Assembly: GCA_028282095.1 (NCBI GenBank)
Contig: JANQIP010000070.1
Coordinates: 1-64,000, forward strand
Direction: 5' to 3'
From: Xanthobacteraceae bacterium
Lineage (GTDB): Bacteria; Pseudomonadota; Alphaproteobacteria; Rhizobiales; Xanthobacteraceae
DNA: 64,000 nucleotides
The notes below the pieces were generated by a model, which saw only the letters and a list, made by a program, of their open reading frames with translations, was not told the DNA's origin and did no database searches. The translations under genes were made by a program, and so were the position numbers. This document shows, piece by piece, positions 23,990 through 31,688 of the stretch (position 1 is its first letter; each line of letters opens with the position of its first letter).

Positions 23990-25039
23990 ATGAACGTCCC
24001 GCAGGTCAAGCTGACGAGTCTTGCCCATGGCGGCGGCTGCGGATGCAAGCTCGCCCCCTCCGTCCTGCAACAGCTTCTTATCGGACATGCCGAGCCCCAA
24101 CCTTTCGCGCAGCTCCTTGTCGGCCTCGAAACCGGCGACGATGCCGCGGTATGGGAACTGGACGACGGCACCTGCGTCATCGCGACGACGGATTTCTTCA
24201 TGCCGATTGTCGATGATCCGTACGACTTCGGGCGGATCGCGGCCACCAACGCCATCTCCGACGTTTACGCGATGGGCGGCCGGCCGATCATGGCGCTCGC
24301 CATTCTCGGCATTCCGCTCGAGAAATTACCACTCGAGATCGTGCGCGCGATCCTTGCTGGCGGCGCTGCGGTATGCGCGGCGGCAGGAATACCGGTCGCG
24401 GGAGGGCATTCGATCGACACGCCCGAGCCGATCTATGGGCTGGCTGTGATCGGCACCTGCCGCAAGCGTAATCTCCGGCGTAATGCCGACGCAAAGCCCG
24501 GCGACGCACTGATCCTGACCAAGCCGCTTGGCGTCGGCATCTACTCGGCCGCTTTGAAGAAAGCAGTCCTGTCAGGGGACGGCTATGCCGAGATGATCGC
24601 AACGACCACGCTCCTCAACACGATCGGAACGGCGCTCGCCACCGACAAGAACGTCCACGCGATCACCGACGTGACCGGCTTTGGCCTGCTCGGCCATGCG
24701 GTGGAAATGGCGCGCGGCTCGAATCTCAGCTTGACCATCGAGGCGAGCAAACTGCCGCTCCTGCGCGACGCCGAAACGCTCGCCCGGCAAGGACACGTCA
24801 CCGGCGCGTCGGGACGCAATTGGGCGAGCTATGGCATTAGCGTGGAATTGCCGGCGGATTTGCCGGATTGGCAGCGCAATCTCCTGACCGATCCGCAGAC
24901 GTCAGGCGGTTTGTTGATTTCTTGCGCCTCCGAGGGTGCTGAGGCGGTCTTGCAGTCGATCACGGAGTCGGGATACCGGGCGGCACGACGCATTGGCTTT
25001 GCACAGGCAGGTCCACCCGCTGTGAAGGTCGCCGCGTGA
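23990..25039 (+). CDS. selD: Selenide, water dikinase SelD (selenophosphate synthetase)
   Basis: A 349-aa enzyme that makes selenophosphate from selenide and ATP. It has the catalytic motif [11 protein letters not shown] with Cys17 and Lys20 at the E. coli positions (a Cys enzyme, not Sec). ATP/metal motifs are [60 protein letters not shown] and [11 protein letters not shown]. An AGGAG site sits 6 bp before the ATG. No selA, selB, tRNA-Sec or selU is in the window, so its use for the Mo-Se cofactor, with yqeB and yqeC nearby, is the best local explanation. Confidence 0.95.
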   Translation: MNVPQVKLTSLAHGGGCGCKLAPSVLQQLLIGHAEPQPFAQLLVGLETGDDAAVWELDDGTCVIATTDFFMPIVDDPYDFGRIAATNAISDVYAMGGRPIMALAILGIPLEKLPLEIVRAILAGGAAVCAAAGIPVAGGHSIDTPEPIYGLAVIGTCRKRNLRRNADAKPGDALILTKPLGVGIYSAALKKAVLSGDGYAEMIATTTLLNTIGTALATDKNVHAITDVTGFGLLGHAVEMARGSNLSLTIEASKLPLLRDAETLARQGHVTGASGRNWASYGISVELPADLPDWQRNLLTDPQTSGGLLISCASEGAEAVLQSITESGYRAARRIGFAQAGPPAVKVAA

Positions 25040-25563
25040 TCAACCTGCCTGCGACCTAAACGCTGACCGTCCACGCGTGCGACGATGACCCGCTGATTGA
25101 TCGATGGATTTCGTCCCAGATAATAAGATCCTCAAGCCACAGCATCATTCGTCACCGAACTAATCAGCCGGAAATAGTATCAATCGGCTCTGGTTGTTCT
25201 TTGAAGTGAGATTGCTTCTCCTGGAATCAACCGCGCTCTGTTTCTCTTCTTGCTTGGTCGCATGACCTTGTCCGAAAAGTCGGCAAACTTTTCGGGATCA
25301 TGCGCCTGTCTGCATGTTTTCCTCGGCGAACCGATTCCCGTTTCGCCTGACATTGTTCTCGCCAACGACCACAGCATTTACGAGCAAAAGTCACACTGAG
25401 CAACTTAATATCGTGTCGCTTAAATATCCCGATGAGCGACAAATTGATCGGTCCCCAACCTTTCCTTGCAGACCGGATAGACCGTGTATCAGCACCATGG
25501 TTCTATTCGAGGTAGCGGCGCACCGGTGAGCCCATCCGTTTGCGGGTTTTTGAGGGGGATTGC
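25040..25563. other. Intergenic region with direct repeat and composite repeat
   Basis: The 524 bp hold the right copy of the flanking direct repeat (25155-25182) and one composite GATCATGC element (about 25205-25305). The remainder up to the BcsS-like gene shows no convincing gene. Confidence 0.6.
25155..25182 (+). repeat. Right copy of 28-bp direct repeat flanking the Mo/Se gene block
   Basis: Matches 742-769 at 27 of 28 bases in the same orientation. It lies 116 bp after the selD stop, where the accessory block ends and unrelated genes begin. Confidence 0.6.
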
Positions 25564-26295
25564 ATGCCGAGGTTGCGGGCTGGTTTGGGCGCGCTCGCCA
25601 TGCTGGTCATGCTCTCCGGCCTTCCGGTGGGCGCATGTGCCGAGCCGGCTTCGCCCCCGTCGGCGGTGTCGCAGCAATCTCTCCTCTTCAGCGGCGCTGA
25701 GCTTTGGCGCACCGGGGGCCTCCTCTATGGCGGCTTCGTGTGGTCTCCGGGCGGGCTGAGCGCCGACGGATTTGCCATGAAGGTGTCCTCCGGAACCGGC
25801 CGCTACCATTACCGCGCCGGCGCGAGAACCATCAAAGGCCGTCAAGTGTTCTCCGCGGCGATGCCGGGCTGGCGGTTCAAGCAGCCTGGATTCGAGGCAT
25901 CGCTCTTTGCCGGAATGGACCTGCGAGGCCACCGCTTCGATCCCGCCGATCGCGAAAACAGTCTGCATGGCACGCATCTTGGCCTCAAACTCGTCGGTGA
26001 GTTCTGGTGCGAGCCGGCCGCAGCGACGATGGTGCAGAGCTGGACGACCTGGTCGAGCATCGATACGAACTACGCCACGCGCAGCGCGTTCGGCTGGCGC
26101 CTGTTCGAGCGCCTCTATCTTGGTCCTGAAGTGCAAGCGTTCACCAACGGCCGCTATCGCCAGTTCCGCTTCGGACTTCACGTCACTGCATGGCGAACCG
26201 GCCACGTCGAATGGTCCGCTGGGCTCGGCTATGCGCGCGACAACACCAAGACGAGCGGCACCTATCTACGCCTCGGGCTTCAGATCCGTCGGTGA
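25564..26295 (+). CDS. BcsS-like cellulose biosynthesis outer-membrane protein
   Basis: A 243-aa secreted protein. The signal peptide (about 1-27, ending GACAEPASPP) is followed by a beta-rich domain with GAELWRTGGLLYGGFVWSP, MKVSSGTGRYHYR and an alternating aromatic C-terminus (TYLRLGLQIRR) suggestive of a small barrel. This fits the BcsS family found beside cellulose synthase genes in alphaproteobacteria, but no bcsA, bcsB or bcsC is nearby. The ATG at 25564 has GAGGGGG upstream; an in-frame start 8 codons earlier is less likely. Confidence 0.65.
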   Translation: MPRLRAGLGALAMLVMLSGLPVGACAEPASPPSAVSQQSLLFSGAELWRTGGLLYGGFVWSPGGLSADGFAMKVSSGTGRYHYRAGARTIKGRQVFSAAMPGWRFKQPGFEASLFAGMDLRGHRFDPADRENSLHGTHLGLKLVGEFWCEPAAATMVQSWTTWSSIDTNYATRSAFGWRLFERLYLGPEVQAFTNGRYRQFRFGLHVTAWRTGHVEWSAGLGYARDNTKTSGTYLRLGLQIRR

Positions 26296-26502
26296 AGACC
26301 GGTATGATATAACCGTCCTCGGAGGAGAGGCCTGCGACATTTTGGTCGTGGGTCGCGAGTTTTCAGGCCTCGACGCAGCGCAGCAGGCTTCCTAAATCAA
26401 GCGCGCGATCCGGGCCCCTCTGGCAGCTTGCTATTTCGCTGCGATGTCGGATCTTTCACCTGCCGCGACGTCAAGCATTGTGTGCGGCATCTGGAGGATT
26501 CA

Positions 26503-27585
26503 ATGCCATTGGGCCCGGAGCTGTTCTTCGGCGATTTTCTCGGCAAGCCGGCTTGGGCCTGGATGCTGTTCATCAGCATCGTCGGGGCTCTGCTTGCCTT
26601 CGACCTCGGCGTGCTCCATCGCCGGCCGCGCGAAATCCCCGCCGGGGAGAGTTTCCTTCTGTCCGCCGGATACATCCTCATCGCGCTGATCTTCGGTGCG
26701 TGGGTATGGTCGGCGATGGGCGAGACGGCGGGCGTTGCCTATCTCACCGGTTTTTTCCTCGAGAAGACGCTCGCCCTCGACAATGTCTTCGTCATCTCGC
26801 TGATCTTCGCGACGCTCGCCATCCCGCGCCACCTTCAGCATCGGGTGCTGTTCTACGGCATTCTCGGCGTGATCGTGCTGCGCGCGATCATGATCGGTTT
26901 TGGCGCGGCGATCGTGTCGCAATTTGCCTGGGTGCTGCTCATCTTCGGCGTTTTCCTGATCGCGACCGGCGTGAAGATGCTGGTCGTCGCGGACAACCCC
27001 TCGGCCTGGGTGGACAACCGCGTGATGCGATACATGCACAACCGCATGCGCGTCACCAAGGAGCTGCACGGCCACGCGTTCTTCGCCCGCCTGCCGAACG
27101 GAGCGGACGGCAAGCTCCAACTCTACGCAACGCCGCTCTTCGTCGCCCTGGTGCTGATCGAGTTTGCCGACATTATCTTCGCAGTCGACAGCGTGCCGGC
27201 GATCTTCGCGATCACGACCGACCCCTACATCGTCTATACGTCCAACATTTTCGCGATCCTCGGCCTGCGCGCGCTCTACTTCGCGCTGGCCGCCAGCATC
27301 CACCGGTTCCGCTACCTGAAATACGCGCTCTCGGCAGTGCTGATCTTCATCGGCTTGAAGATCTTCTGGAACCAGATCTTCGGAAAGGTCGATCCGCTGA
27401 TCTCGCTCGGCGTAACGATGACCTTCCTCGCGGGCGGCATCTTCTACTCGATGTGGAAGACGCGCCAAGAGGAACAGTCCGCCGACTGGTCGCATGACGC
27501 GCCGCGTTCGACGCTGCTCGGGCCATTGTTCGAAGAAAAACCGCCCGAGCCATCGACCGCCACAGACGCATCGCCGCGGCAATGA
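26503..27585 (+). CDS. TerC-family integral membrane protein
   Basis: A 360-aa protein with about nine membrane helices. Family motifs include FFLEKTLALDNVFVI and ALVLIEFADIIFAVDSVPAI, whose acidic residues in helices are the likely metal-binding sites. TerC proteins are linked to tellurite resistance and, in YoaE/Alx-type members, manganese export. The GGAGG-preceded ATG at 26503 is preferred over a 25-residue longer frame. A DUF1476 gene and a DUF533 gene follow on the same strand, the latter of a TerB-like superfamily. Confidence 0.88.
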   Translation: MPLGPELFFGDFLGKPAWAWMLFISIVGALLAFDLGVLHRRPREIPAGESFLLSAGYILIALIFGAWVWSAMGETAGVAYLTGFFLEKTLALDNVFVISLIFATLAIPRHLQHRVLFYGILGVIVLRAIMIGFGAAIVSQFAWVLLIFGVFLIATGVKMLVVADNPSAWVDNRVMRYMHNRMRVTKELHGHAFFARLPNGADGKLQLYATPLFVALVLIEFADIIFAVDSVPAIFAITTDPYIVYTSNIFAILGLRALYFALAASIHRFRYLKYALSAVLIFIGLKIFWNQIFGKVDPLISLGVTMTFLAGGIFYSMWKTRQEEQSADWSHDAPRSTLLGPLFEEKPPEPSTATDASPRQ

Positions 27586-27619
27586 CGAAGATCTCGTCCA
27601 ACAGGAAGGGGACCCAGCG

Positions 27620-27994
27620 ATGATCCACGAGGGAGAGCCTATCGTGCCGGAAGAGTTCGCTGCTGCGAGCGATTGCGAAAAGTGGGACCGCGAGATCGCC
27701 CACCGCAATGTCCTGTTCGGCCTTTGGGCGGGCTCCCGCCTGGGCCTCTCCGGCGACGACCTCGAGACCTATGCATGGTCCGTCCATTTCGCCGATGGCG
27801 AAGAACCGGGCCATGACGACGTGATCGCCAAAGTATCGGGCGATCTTGCCGCGCACGGCATCGTCATCAAAGAGCGCCTGCTGCGCCAGCAACTGCGCGA
27901 GATGCAGCTACGCGCCTTCTTCGATCTTGCAAACGCGTCGACACGCGCGCCCGCAATGCGCGGACGGGCGGCCGCGCCGCGCTGCAATGCCTGA
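27620..27994 (+). CDS. Divergent DUF1476 (F1-ATPase zeta-like) protein
   Basis: A 124-aa protein. Residues of about 15-105 fit the DUF1476 helical family: IAHRNVLFGLWAGSRLGLSG, ETYAWSVHFADGEEPGHDDV, AKVSGDLAAHGI. In alphaproteobacteria the usual member is the ATPase inhibitor zeta subunit, whose inhibitory N-terminus is not recognisable here. It is probably a paralogue with another role, co-transcribed with terC (34-bp gap) and the DUF533 gene (29-bp gap). Confidence 0.7.
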   Translation: MIHEGEPIVPEEFAAASDCEKWDREIAHRNVLFGLWAGSRLGLSGDDLETYAWSVHFADGEEPGHDDVIAKVSGDLAAHGIVIKERLLRQQLREMQLRAFFDLANASTRAPAMRGRAAAPRCNA

Positions 27995-28023
27995 AAAAGC
28001 TGTCCCATGAGGAGGACCGAGCA

Positions 28024-28905
28024 ATGATCGACGTGACCAAGCTTCTCAATGCCGTACTCACGGGCGGCGGCGCGCCGAGCGACCAGCGCGACGCGCCGCA
28101 GCGCGCCGGTGGTTTCCTGCAGGGCGGCGACGCGGCCAATACTGGCGGCGCGAGCACTGCGGGCGGAGGACTGTTCGGTGTACCGGAGATCTTCGGCCAG
28201 GGCAGCGCCCAGAGCTTTGGCCAAGGCGGCGCCCAAGACGGCGGCGGCATCGGCGGCATGCTGTCGCGCAATGCGGGCATGCTGGGAACGGGTGCGGTCG
28301 CCGGCGGCCTCGCCGGCTTATTGCTGAACTCAAAGCGTACGCGCAAATACGCTGGAAAGGCGTTGAAGGTCGGCGCCGCGGCTGTGCTCGGCGGTCTCGC
28401 CTACAAAGCCTATCAGAATTATCGCGCCGGCCGTCCGGTGATTCCGGAGAACCTGAGCAACGCACTCGGACAGGGATCGGCCGGTGGCGCAGACGCGTCC
28501 GTTCCAAGCCCGAGCGGCGCTCCGATGTCGGAGACCGAGCGATGCCACATGGAGACACTTCTGCTGCGCGCTGCAATTGCCGCGGCGATGGCCGACGGCC
28601 GCATCGATGAGCGCGAGCGAATTCACCTGGTCGAGCGGGTCGAGGCCAGCGAACTGTCCGACGACGAGCGCGTGTACCTCGAAGGGCTGATCGCCAAACC
28701 CGAAACGCCGCAGGCCCTTGCGGCCAGCGTCCGCTCGCCGGAAGAGGCCGCGCAGGTCTACCTCGCCGCATACATCGCGATCGACGCGGATACGCCGGAC
28801 GAACGCTTCTGGCTCGACGACTTGGCCAACAGGCTGAGGCTCGACCCCCAACTCAGGGAGAACATCGAAATCGCTGCACGCGAATCGCTCGAACAAGCTT
28901 CGTAA
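28024..28905 (+). CDS. DUF533 (YebE/TerB-like) protein
   Basis: A 293-aa protein. The N-terminal half is Gly/Ala/Gln-rich (about residues 15-85) and then has a glycine-zipper-like hydrophobic segment MLGTGAVAGGLAGLLL. The C-terminal half (about 175-290) is a TerB-type helical bundle with LLRAAIAAAMADGRIDERER and AYIAIDADTPDERFWLDDLA, both acid-rich loops typical of TerB/DUF533. The function of DUF533 is unknown; association with TerC upstream suggests a shared membrane or metal-stress role. Confidence 0.82.
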   Translation: MIDVTKLLNAVLTGGGAPSDQRDAPQRAGGFLQGGDAANTGGASTAGGGLFGVPEIFGQGSAQSFGQGGAQDGGGIGGMLSRNAGMLGTGAVAGGLAGLLLNSKRTRKYAGKALKVGAAAVLGGLAYKAYQNYRAGRPVIPENLSNALGQGSAGGADASVPSPSGAPMSETERCHMETLLLRAAIAAAMADGRIDERERIHLVERVEASELSDDERVYLEGLIAKPETPQALAASVRSPEEAAQVYLAAYIAIDADTPDERFWLDDLANRLRLDPQLRENIEIAARESLEQAS

Positions 28906-28997
28906 TGCGCTTGGCTCTCGTACATGATGCCGCCTGCCGGCATGAACGAGGAATGCCATTCGCATTTACCAAAGTTGGGCGAAAATGTAACAAATCC

Positions 28998-29026
28998 TTG
29001 ACACGCGGCTTCGGCGGCACGATAAT
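28998..29026 (+). promoter_or_regulatory. Near-consensus sigma-70 promoter TTGACA-N17-GATAAT
   Basis: TTGACA (28998-29003) and GATAAT (29021-29026) are separated by exactly 17 bp. It is unusually strong for a GC-rich alphaproteobacterium and points into a region without a normal gene that ends in a strong terminator. Confidence 0.6.
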
Positions 29027-29032
29027 CACCAT

Positions 29033-29287
29033 CCGCTCAAAGAAGAGTGGGCAGAAGCGTCAAGCGACGGACGCGGAATTCGGAGGTGAAATGCCACCGG
29101 GCACGCAACGCCGCGATAATCGCTGCGGTCTTCGTTGGGGCGGCAGCGTAGCGGCTCAATCCACAACGGACATGGCCGGAAGCGGTGTCATCGGGCCGCA
29201 TCAGTGAGGCAAGGCCCAACCTAACCGCTTCCGGTTTGTCACTTTTGAGGAATGGAAATTGGACGCTCCGGTCGGGGCGTTTTTTTA
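29033..29287 (+). ncRNA. Candidate structured small RNA (or short mRNA)
   Basis: The predicted transcript of about 250 nt runs from the promoter at 28998-29026 to the terminator at 29262-29287. It contains a long hairpin with perfect 11-bp arms CCGGAAGCGGT (29176-29186) and ACCGCTTCCGG (29224-29234), with inner GGGCC/GGCCC pairing (29193-29197 and 29213-29217). A 38-codon reading frame with a GGAGGTGAA site starts at about 29091 and ends at 29207, so a small protein is the alternative. It was not recognised as tmRNA, SRP or 6S RNA. Confidence 0.4.
29262..29287 (+). terminator. Rho-independent terminator
   Basis: ACGCTCC and GGGGCGT form a 7-bp GC-rich stem (one G-U pair) with a 3-4-base loop, followed by a run of seven T. 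It ends the candidate small RNA. Confidence 0.75.
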
Positions 29288-29694
29288 TTGGCAAATCGGG
29301 TGTTTTTTGATCCGGCACCGGCTCGATGAGATGAGCTCGAGCAATGGTGCCGCACCACTTTGTGCATTCTTGATCGGCTGCCGGTCCCGCCGCATCATGC
29401 CGCGGCAACGACCGGCCTTGAGTTGTCACATGCGCCGTTCGCTATTCGGCCTTTTGTCCCGGCAAAGCGCGTCTGCGGGCCGATCGGGCGGGTTCAATCG
29501 GCTTCGCGGCGCCTCTGGTACTGAACTCACAAAGGCGACGACCAATCGAACGCCGATCCAGAACCGGTTTGCGCGAGAACGCGATGACACGAGGTTCGAT
29601 CACGCTCTTGTTCTCATTGTTCGTCGTGTGATCTTGGCCGAAAAGGCTACGGACTGTTCGGAACCCATGCTCTGAAGGCGCAGGAGGCCGTGGC

Positions 29695-30531
29695 ATGAAA
29701 ACGATCCTCGTGCCGACCGAAGCAAATGCAGTCATGCGTTCGACGCTTTCGACGGCATTGCTGGTGGCAAGGGATTTCAACAGTTACATCGAGGGGTTCG
29801 CGGTGAGGGTCGCGGTTCCGACCGTCGTCGCCATGGACGTCGCGCCCTCGGCATCGCTTGCCTTCTTCGAGGAAGAGAACGCGGAAGCCGCACGCAAATC
29901 GCGCGAGGTTTTCGAAGCCTTCATGCGCGAGCACGATGTGACGCGAACACGGCGGCCGCAGAACGCGCCGGCCTATGGCTGGCTCGACGAGGCGCCCGCG
30001 GGCGATAACTTCGTCGGCTATCACGGCCGCGTCTTCGACCTGATCGTGATCGGACGTCCGAGCGACGATCCCGGCGGGCCACATATGAGCACGTTCGAGG
30101 CGGCATTGTTCGAGAGCGGGCGGCCGATCCTGCTCGCCCCGCCCTCCCCGCCTGCGCAGCTCGGCCGCAATGTCCTGATCGCGTGGAACTGCAGCACCGA
30201 ACAGGCGCGCGTGACCGCATTCGCCATGCCATTTCTTGAGCGCGCGGATCGCGTGACGATCCTCACCGTCGAGGGCGTCACGGTGCCGGGACCGTCGGGA
30301 GAGGAGATGGCGGCAAATCTCAGCCTGCACGGCATAACCGCCGACACATTGACGCTTCAAGGCGACAACCGCACCGCCGGGCCGATGATCCTCGACAAGG
30401 CGCGCGCGCTCGGCTGTGATCTCATCATTAAGGGCGCCTATACCCAGAGCCGGCTGCGGCAACTGATTTTCGGCGGCACCACCCGCCACCTGCTGATGCA
30501 TGCCGATGTGCCGGTGCTCACCGCGCATTGA
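29695..30531 (+). CDS. Tandem universal stress protein (UspA family)
   Basis: A 278-aa cytoplasmic protein with two Usp domains: MKTILVPTEANAVMR at the N-terminus with LIVIGRPSD, and the second at about residue 155 (RNVLIAWNCSTEQARV) ending IKGAYTQSRLRQLIFGG, then TTRHLLMHADVPVL. The second domain has the G-2x-G-9x-G(S/T)-like ATP loop region in degenerate form. An AGGAGG site precedes the ATG. It is a single gene flanked by repeats. Confidence 0.85.
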   Translation: MKTILVPTEANAVMRSTLSTALLVARDFNSYIEGFAVRVAVPTVVAMDVAPSASLAFFEEENAEAARKSREVFEAFMREHDVTRTRRPQNAPAYGWLDEAPAGDNFVGYHGRVFDLIVIGRPSDDPGGPHMSTFEAALFESGRPILLAPPSPPAQLGRNVLIAWNCSTEQARVTAFAMPFLERADRVTILTVEGVTVPGPSGEEMAANLSLHGITADTLTLQGDNRTAGPMILDKARALGCDLIIKGAYTQSRLRQLIFGGTTRHLLMHADVPVLTAH

Positions 30532-30569
30532 ATATCGCGCGGCGCTGCGTTGCGTTTCGATTCCTTTCA

Positions 30570-30670
30570 GAGCGCGATGGCCTCAGGCTCAACCAATCGC
30601 GCTTCCATTCTGTTTGCTCGGTCGCATGATCGTGTCCGAAAAACATGCCAACTTTTCCGACCATGCTTTC
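30570..30670. repeat. Composite GATCATGC dispersed repeat
   Basis: AGAGCGCGATGG...CAATCGCGCTT followed by GTCGCATGATCGTGTCCGAA and ACTTTTCCGACCATGC; same family as the copies at 7.7, 25.2, 31.6 and 53.7 kb. It fills most of the gap between the Usp and PemK-like genes. Confidence 0.7.
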
Positions 30671-30831
30671 GGGATTGATTTCCGAGCCTTTGGTTGGAGA
30701 GGGCGCCTTCCGAGCCTTTAAGCGATCTTATTAGTGCCCGCTTGCTCATCGGCCGCCCTTCCTTCGCGGCCGCCGACCCCCTAGGCTTGGGTGGCAGACC
30801 CCACCTTAGACAGCCAACGCAAGAAACGTTG

Positions 30832-31254
30832 ATGCTCAAATTCCATCCTGAGCCAGGCACTATCCTCATCTGTGACTATGGCAAGGAGCCGGTCGAGCCT
30901 GAGATGGTGAAACGTCGTCCAGTCATCGTTATCTCTCCAAAGCTCAAGCGTCGGACCGGTCTATGCGCTGTCGTTCCGATGAGCACAACGGAGCCAACCT
31001 CGATTCAGGACTATCACTGCACCATCGGCATCGAGCCACCGCTTCCACCGCCCTTCGATTCGTCCGAAATGTGGGTGAAGGCCGATTTGATCGCCACAGT
31101 GGGATTCCATCGATTGGTCCTGCCCCGAACCGGCCGGGATCAGTATGGCAAGCGGAAGTACCTGACCGTTCGCATTTCTGCCGACCAGCTCAATGGAGTT
31201 TACCGCGCCGTTCTATGCGGACTTGGCATGGGCCACTTGACAGCCCATATCTAA
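30832..31254 (+). CDS. PemK/MazF-family toxin-like protein, no antitoxin seen
   Basis: A 140-aa protein of the PemK/MazF fold: PEPGTILICDYG at the N-terminus, VKRRPVIVISPKLKRRTGLC, VVPMSTTEP, and a substrate-groove strand WVKADLIATVGFHRL. MazF-family proteins are mRNA interferases paired with a small antitoxin. No antitoxin frame is seen immediately upstream (repeat DNA) or downstream, so it may be solitary, inactive, or part of a family with another role. Confidence 0.7.
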   Translation: MLKFHPEPGTILICDYGKEPVEPEMVKRRPVIVISPKLKRRTGLCAVVPMSTTEPTSIQDYHCTIGIEPPLPPPFDSSEMWVKADLIATVGFHRLVLPRTGRDQYGKRKYLTVRISADQLNGVYRAVLCGLGMGHLTAHI

Positions 31255-31336
31255 TTAGACGAGTTTTGTTACTGTACCTGCGCTGCCGAAAGGCATCAGG
31301 CTTTCAAGACCCCTCTTGGGGCAGCCGCGCACGTGC

Positions 31337-31397
31337 AATGACAAGCTGTGCGCGGTTCGGCTAGGGCCCCAGCTTCGCGCTCGGGGCCCTTGTCATT
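31337..31397 (+). terminator. Nested inverted repeats, possible bidirectional terminator or small structured RNA
   Basis: The outer perfect arms AATGACAAG (31337-31345) and CTTGTCATT (31389-31397) enclose inner perfect arms GGGCCCC (31364-31370) and GGGGCCC (31383-31389). There is only a weak T run. It lies downstream of the PemK-like gene in a 434-bp gene-free gap. Confidence 0.4.
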
Positions 31398-31534
31398 TCT
31401 GACCGCGAATCTCATCGGAACTGAAGCTCACAAAATATTTGACGTTGTTAGCATGCGCTGCCGCGGTGCTCTTTGTCTTACCAGGCAGCCGTGCCAGCGC
31501 ATGGTGATGAGGCCGCATTCCGACGAGGTTTGTT

Positions 31535-31688
31535 CGGTCGCATGATCGTGTCCGAAAAACCTGCCAACTTTTTCGGGATCGTGCGCTAGAGCGCGATCCA
31601 TTCAACCTGAATCGATCGCACTCTGTTTCTCTTTGTTTTGTCGCATGATCTTGTCCGAAAAGTCTGCCAACTTTTTCGGGATCGTGCG
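31535..31688. repeat. Tandem pair of composite GATCATGC repeats
   Basis: Two copies of the core (GTCGCATGATCGTGTCCGAA..., and GTCGCATGATCTTGTCCGAA... each ending TTTTTCGGGATCGTGCGCTAG) are separated by the AGAGCGCGATCCATTCA / GAATCGATCGCACTCT part. The second copy abuts the stop of the acyltransferase gene and may act in transcript ending. Confidence 0.75.

Noticed and set aside
26500..27708. 402-aa open frame on the - strand
   Set aside because: Antisense to terC, very rich in charged residues with no hydrophobic core; a shadow frame.
29259..29675. 138-aa open frame on the + strand before the Usp gene
   Set aside because: It runs through the terminator and a dispersed repeat, has no ribosome site and no domain-like pattern.
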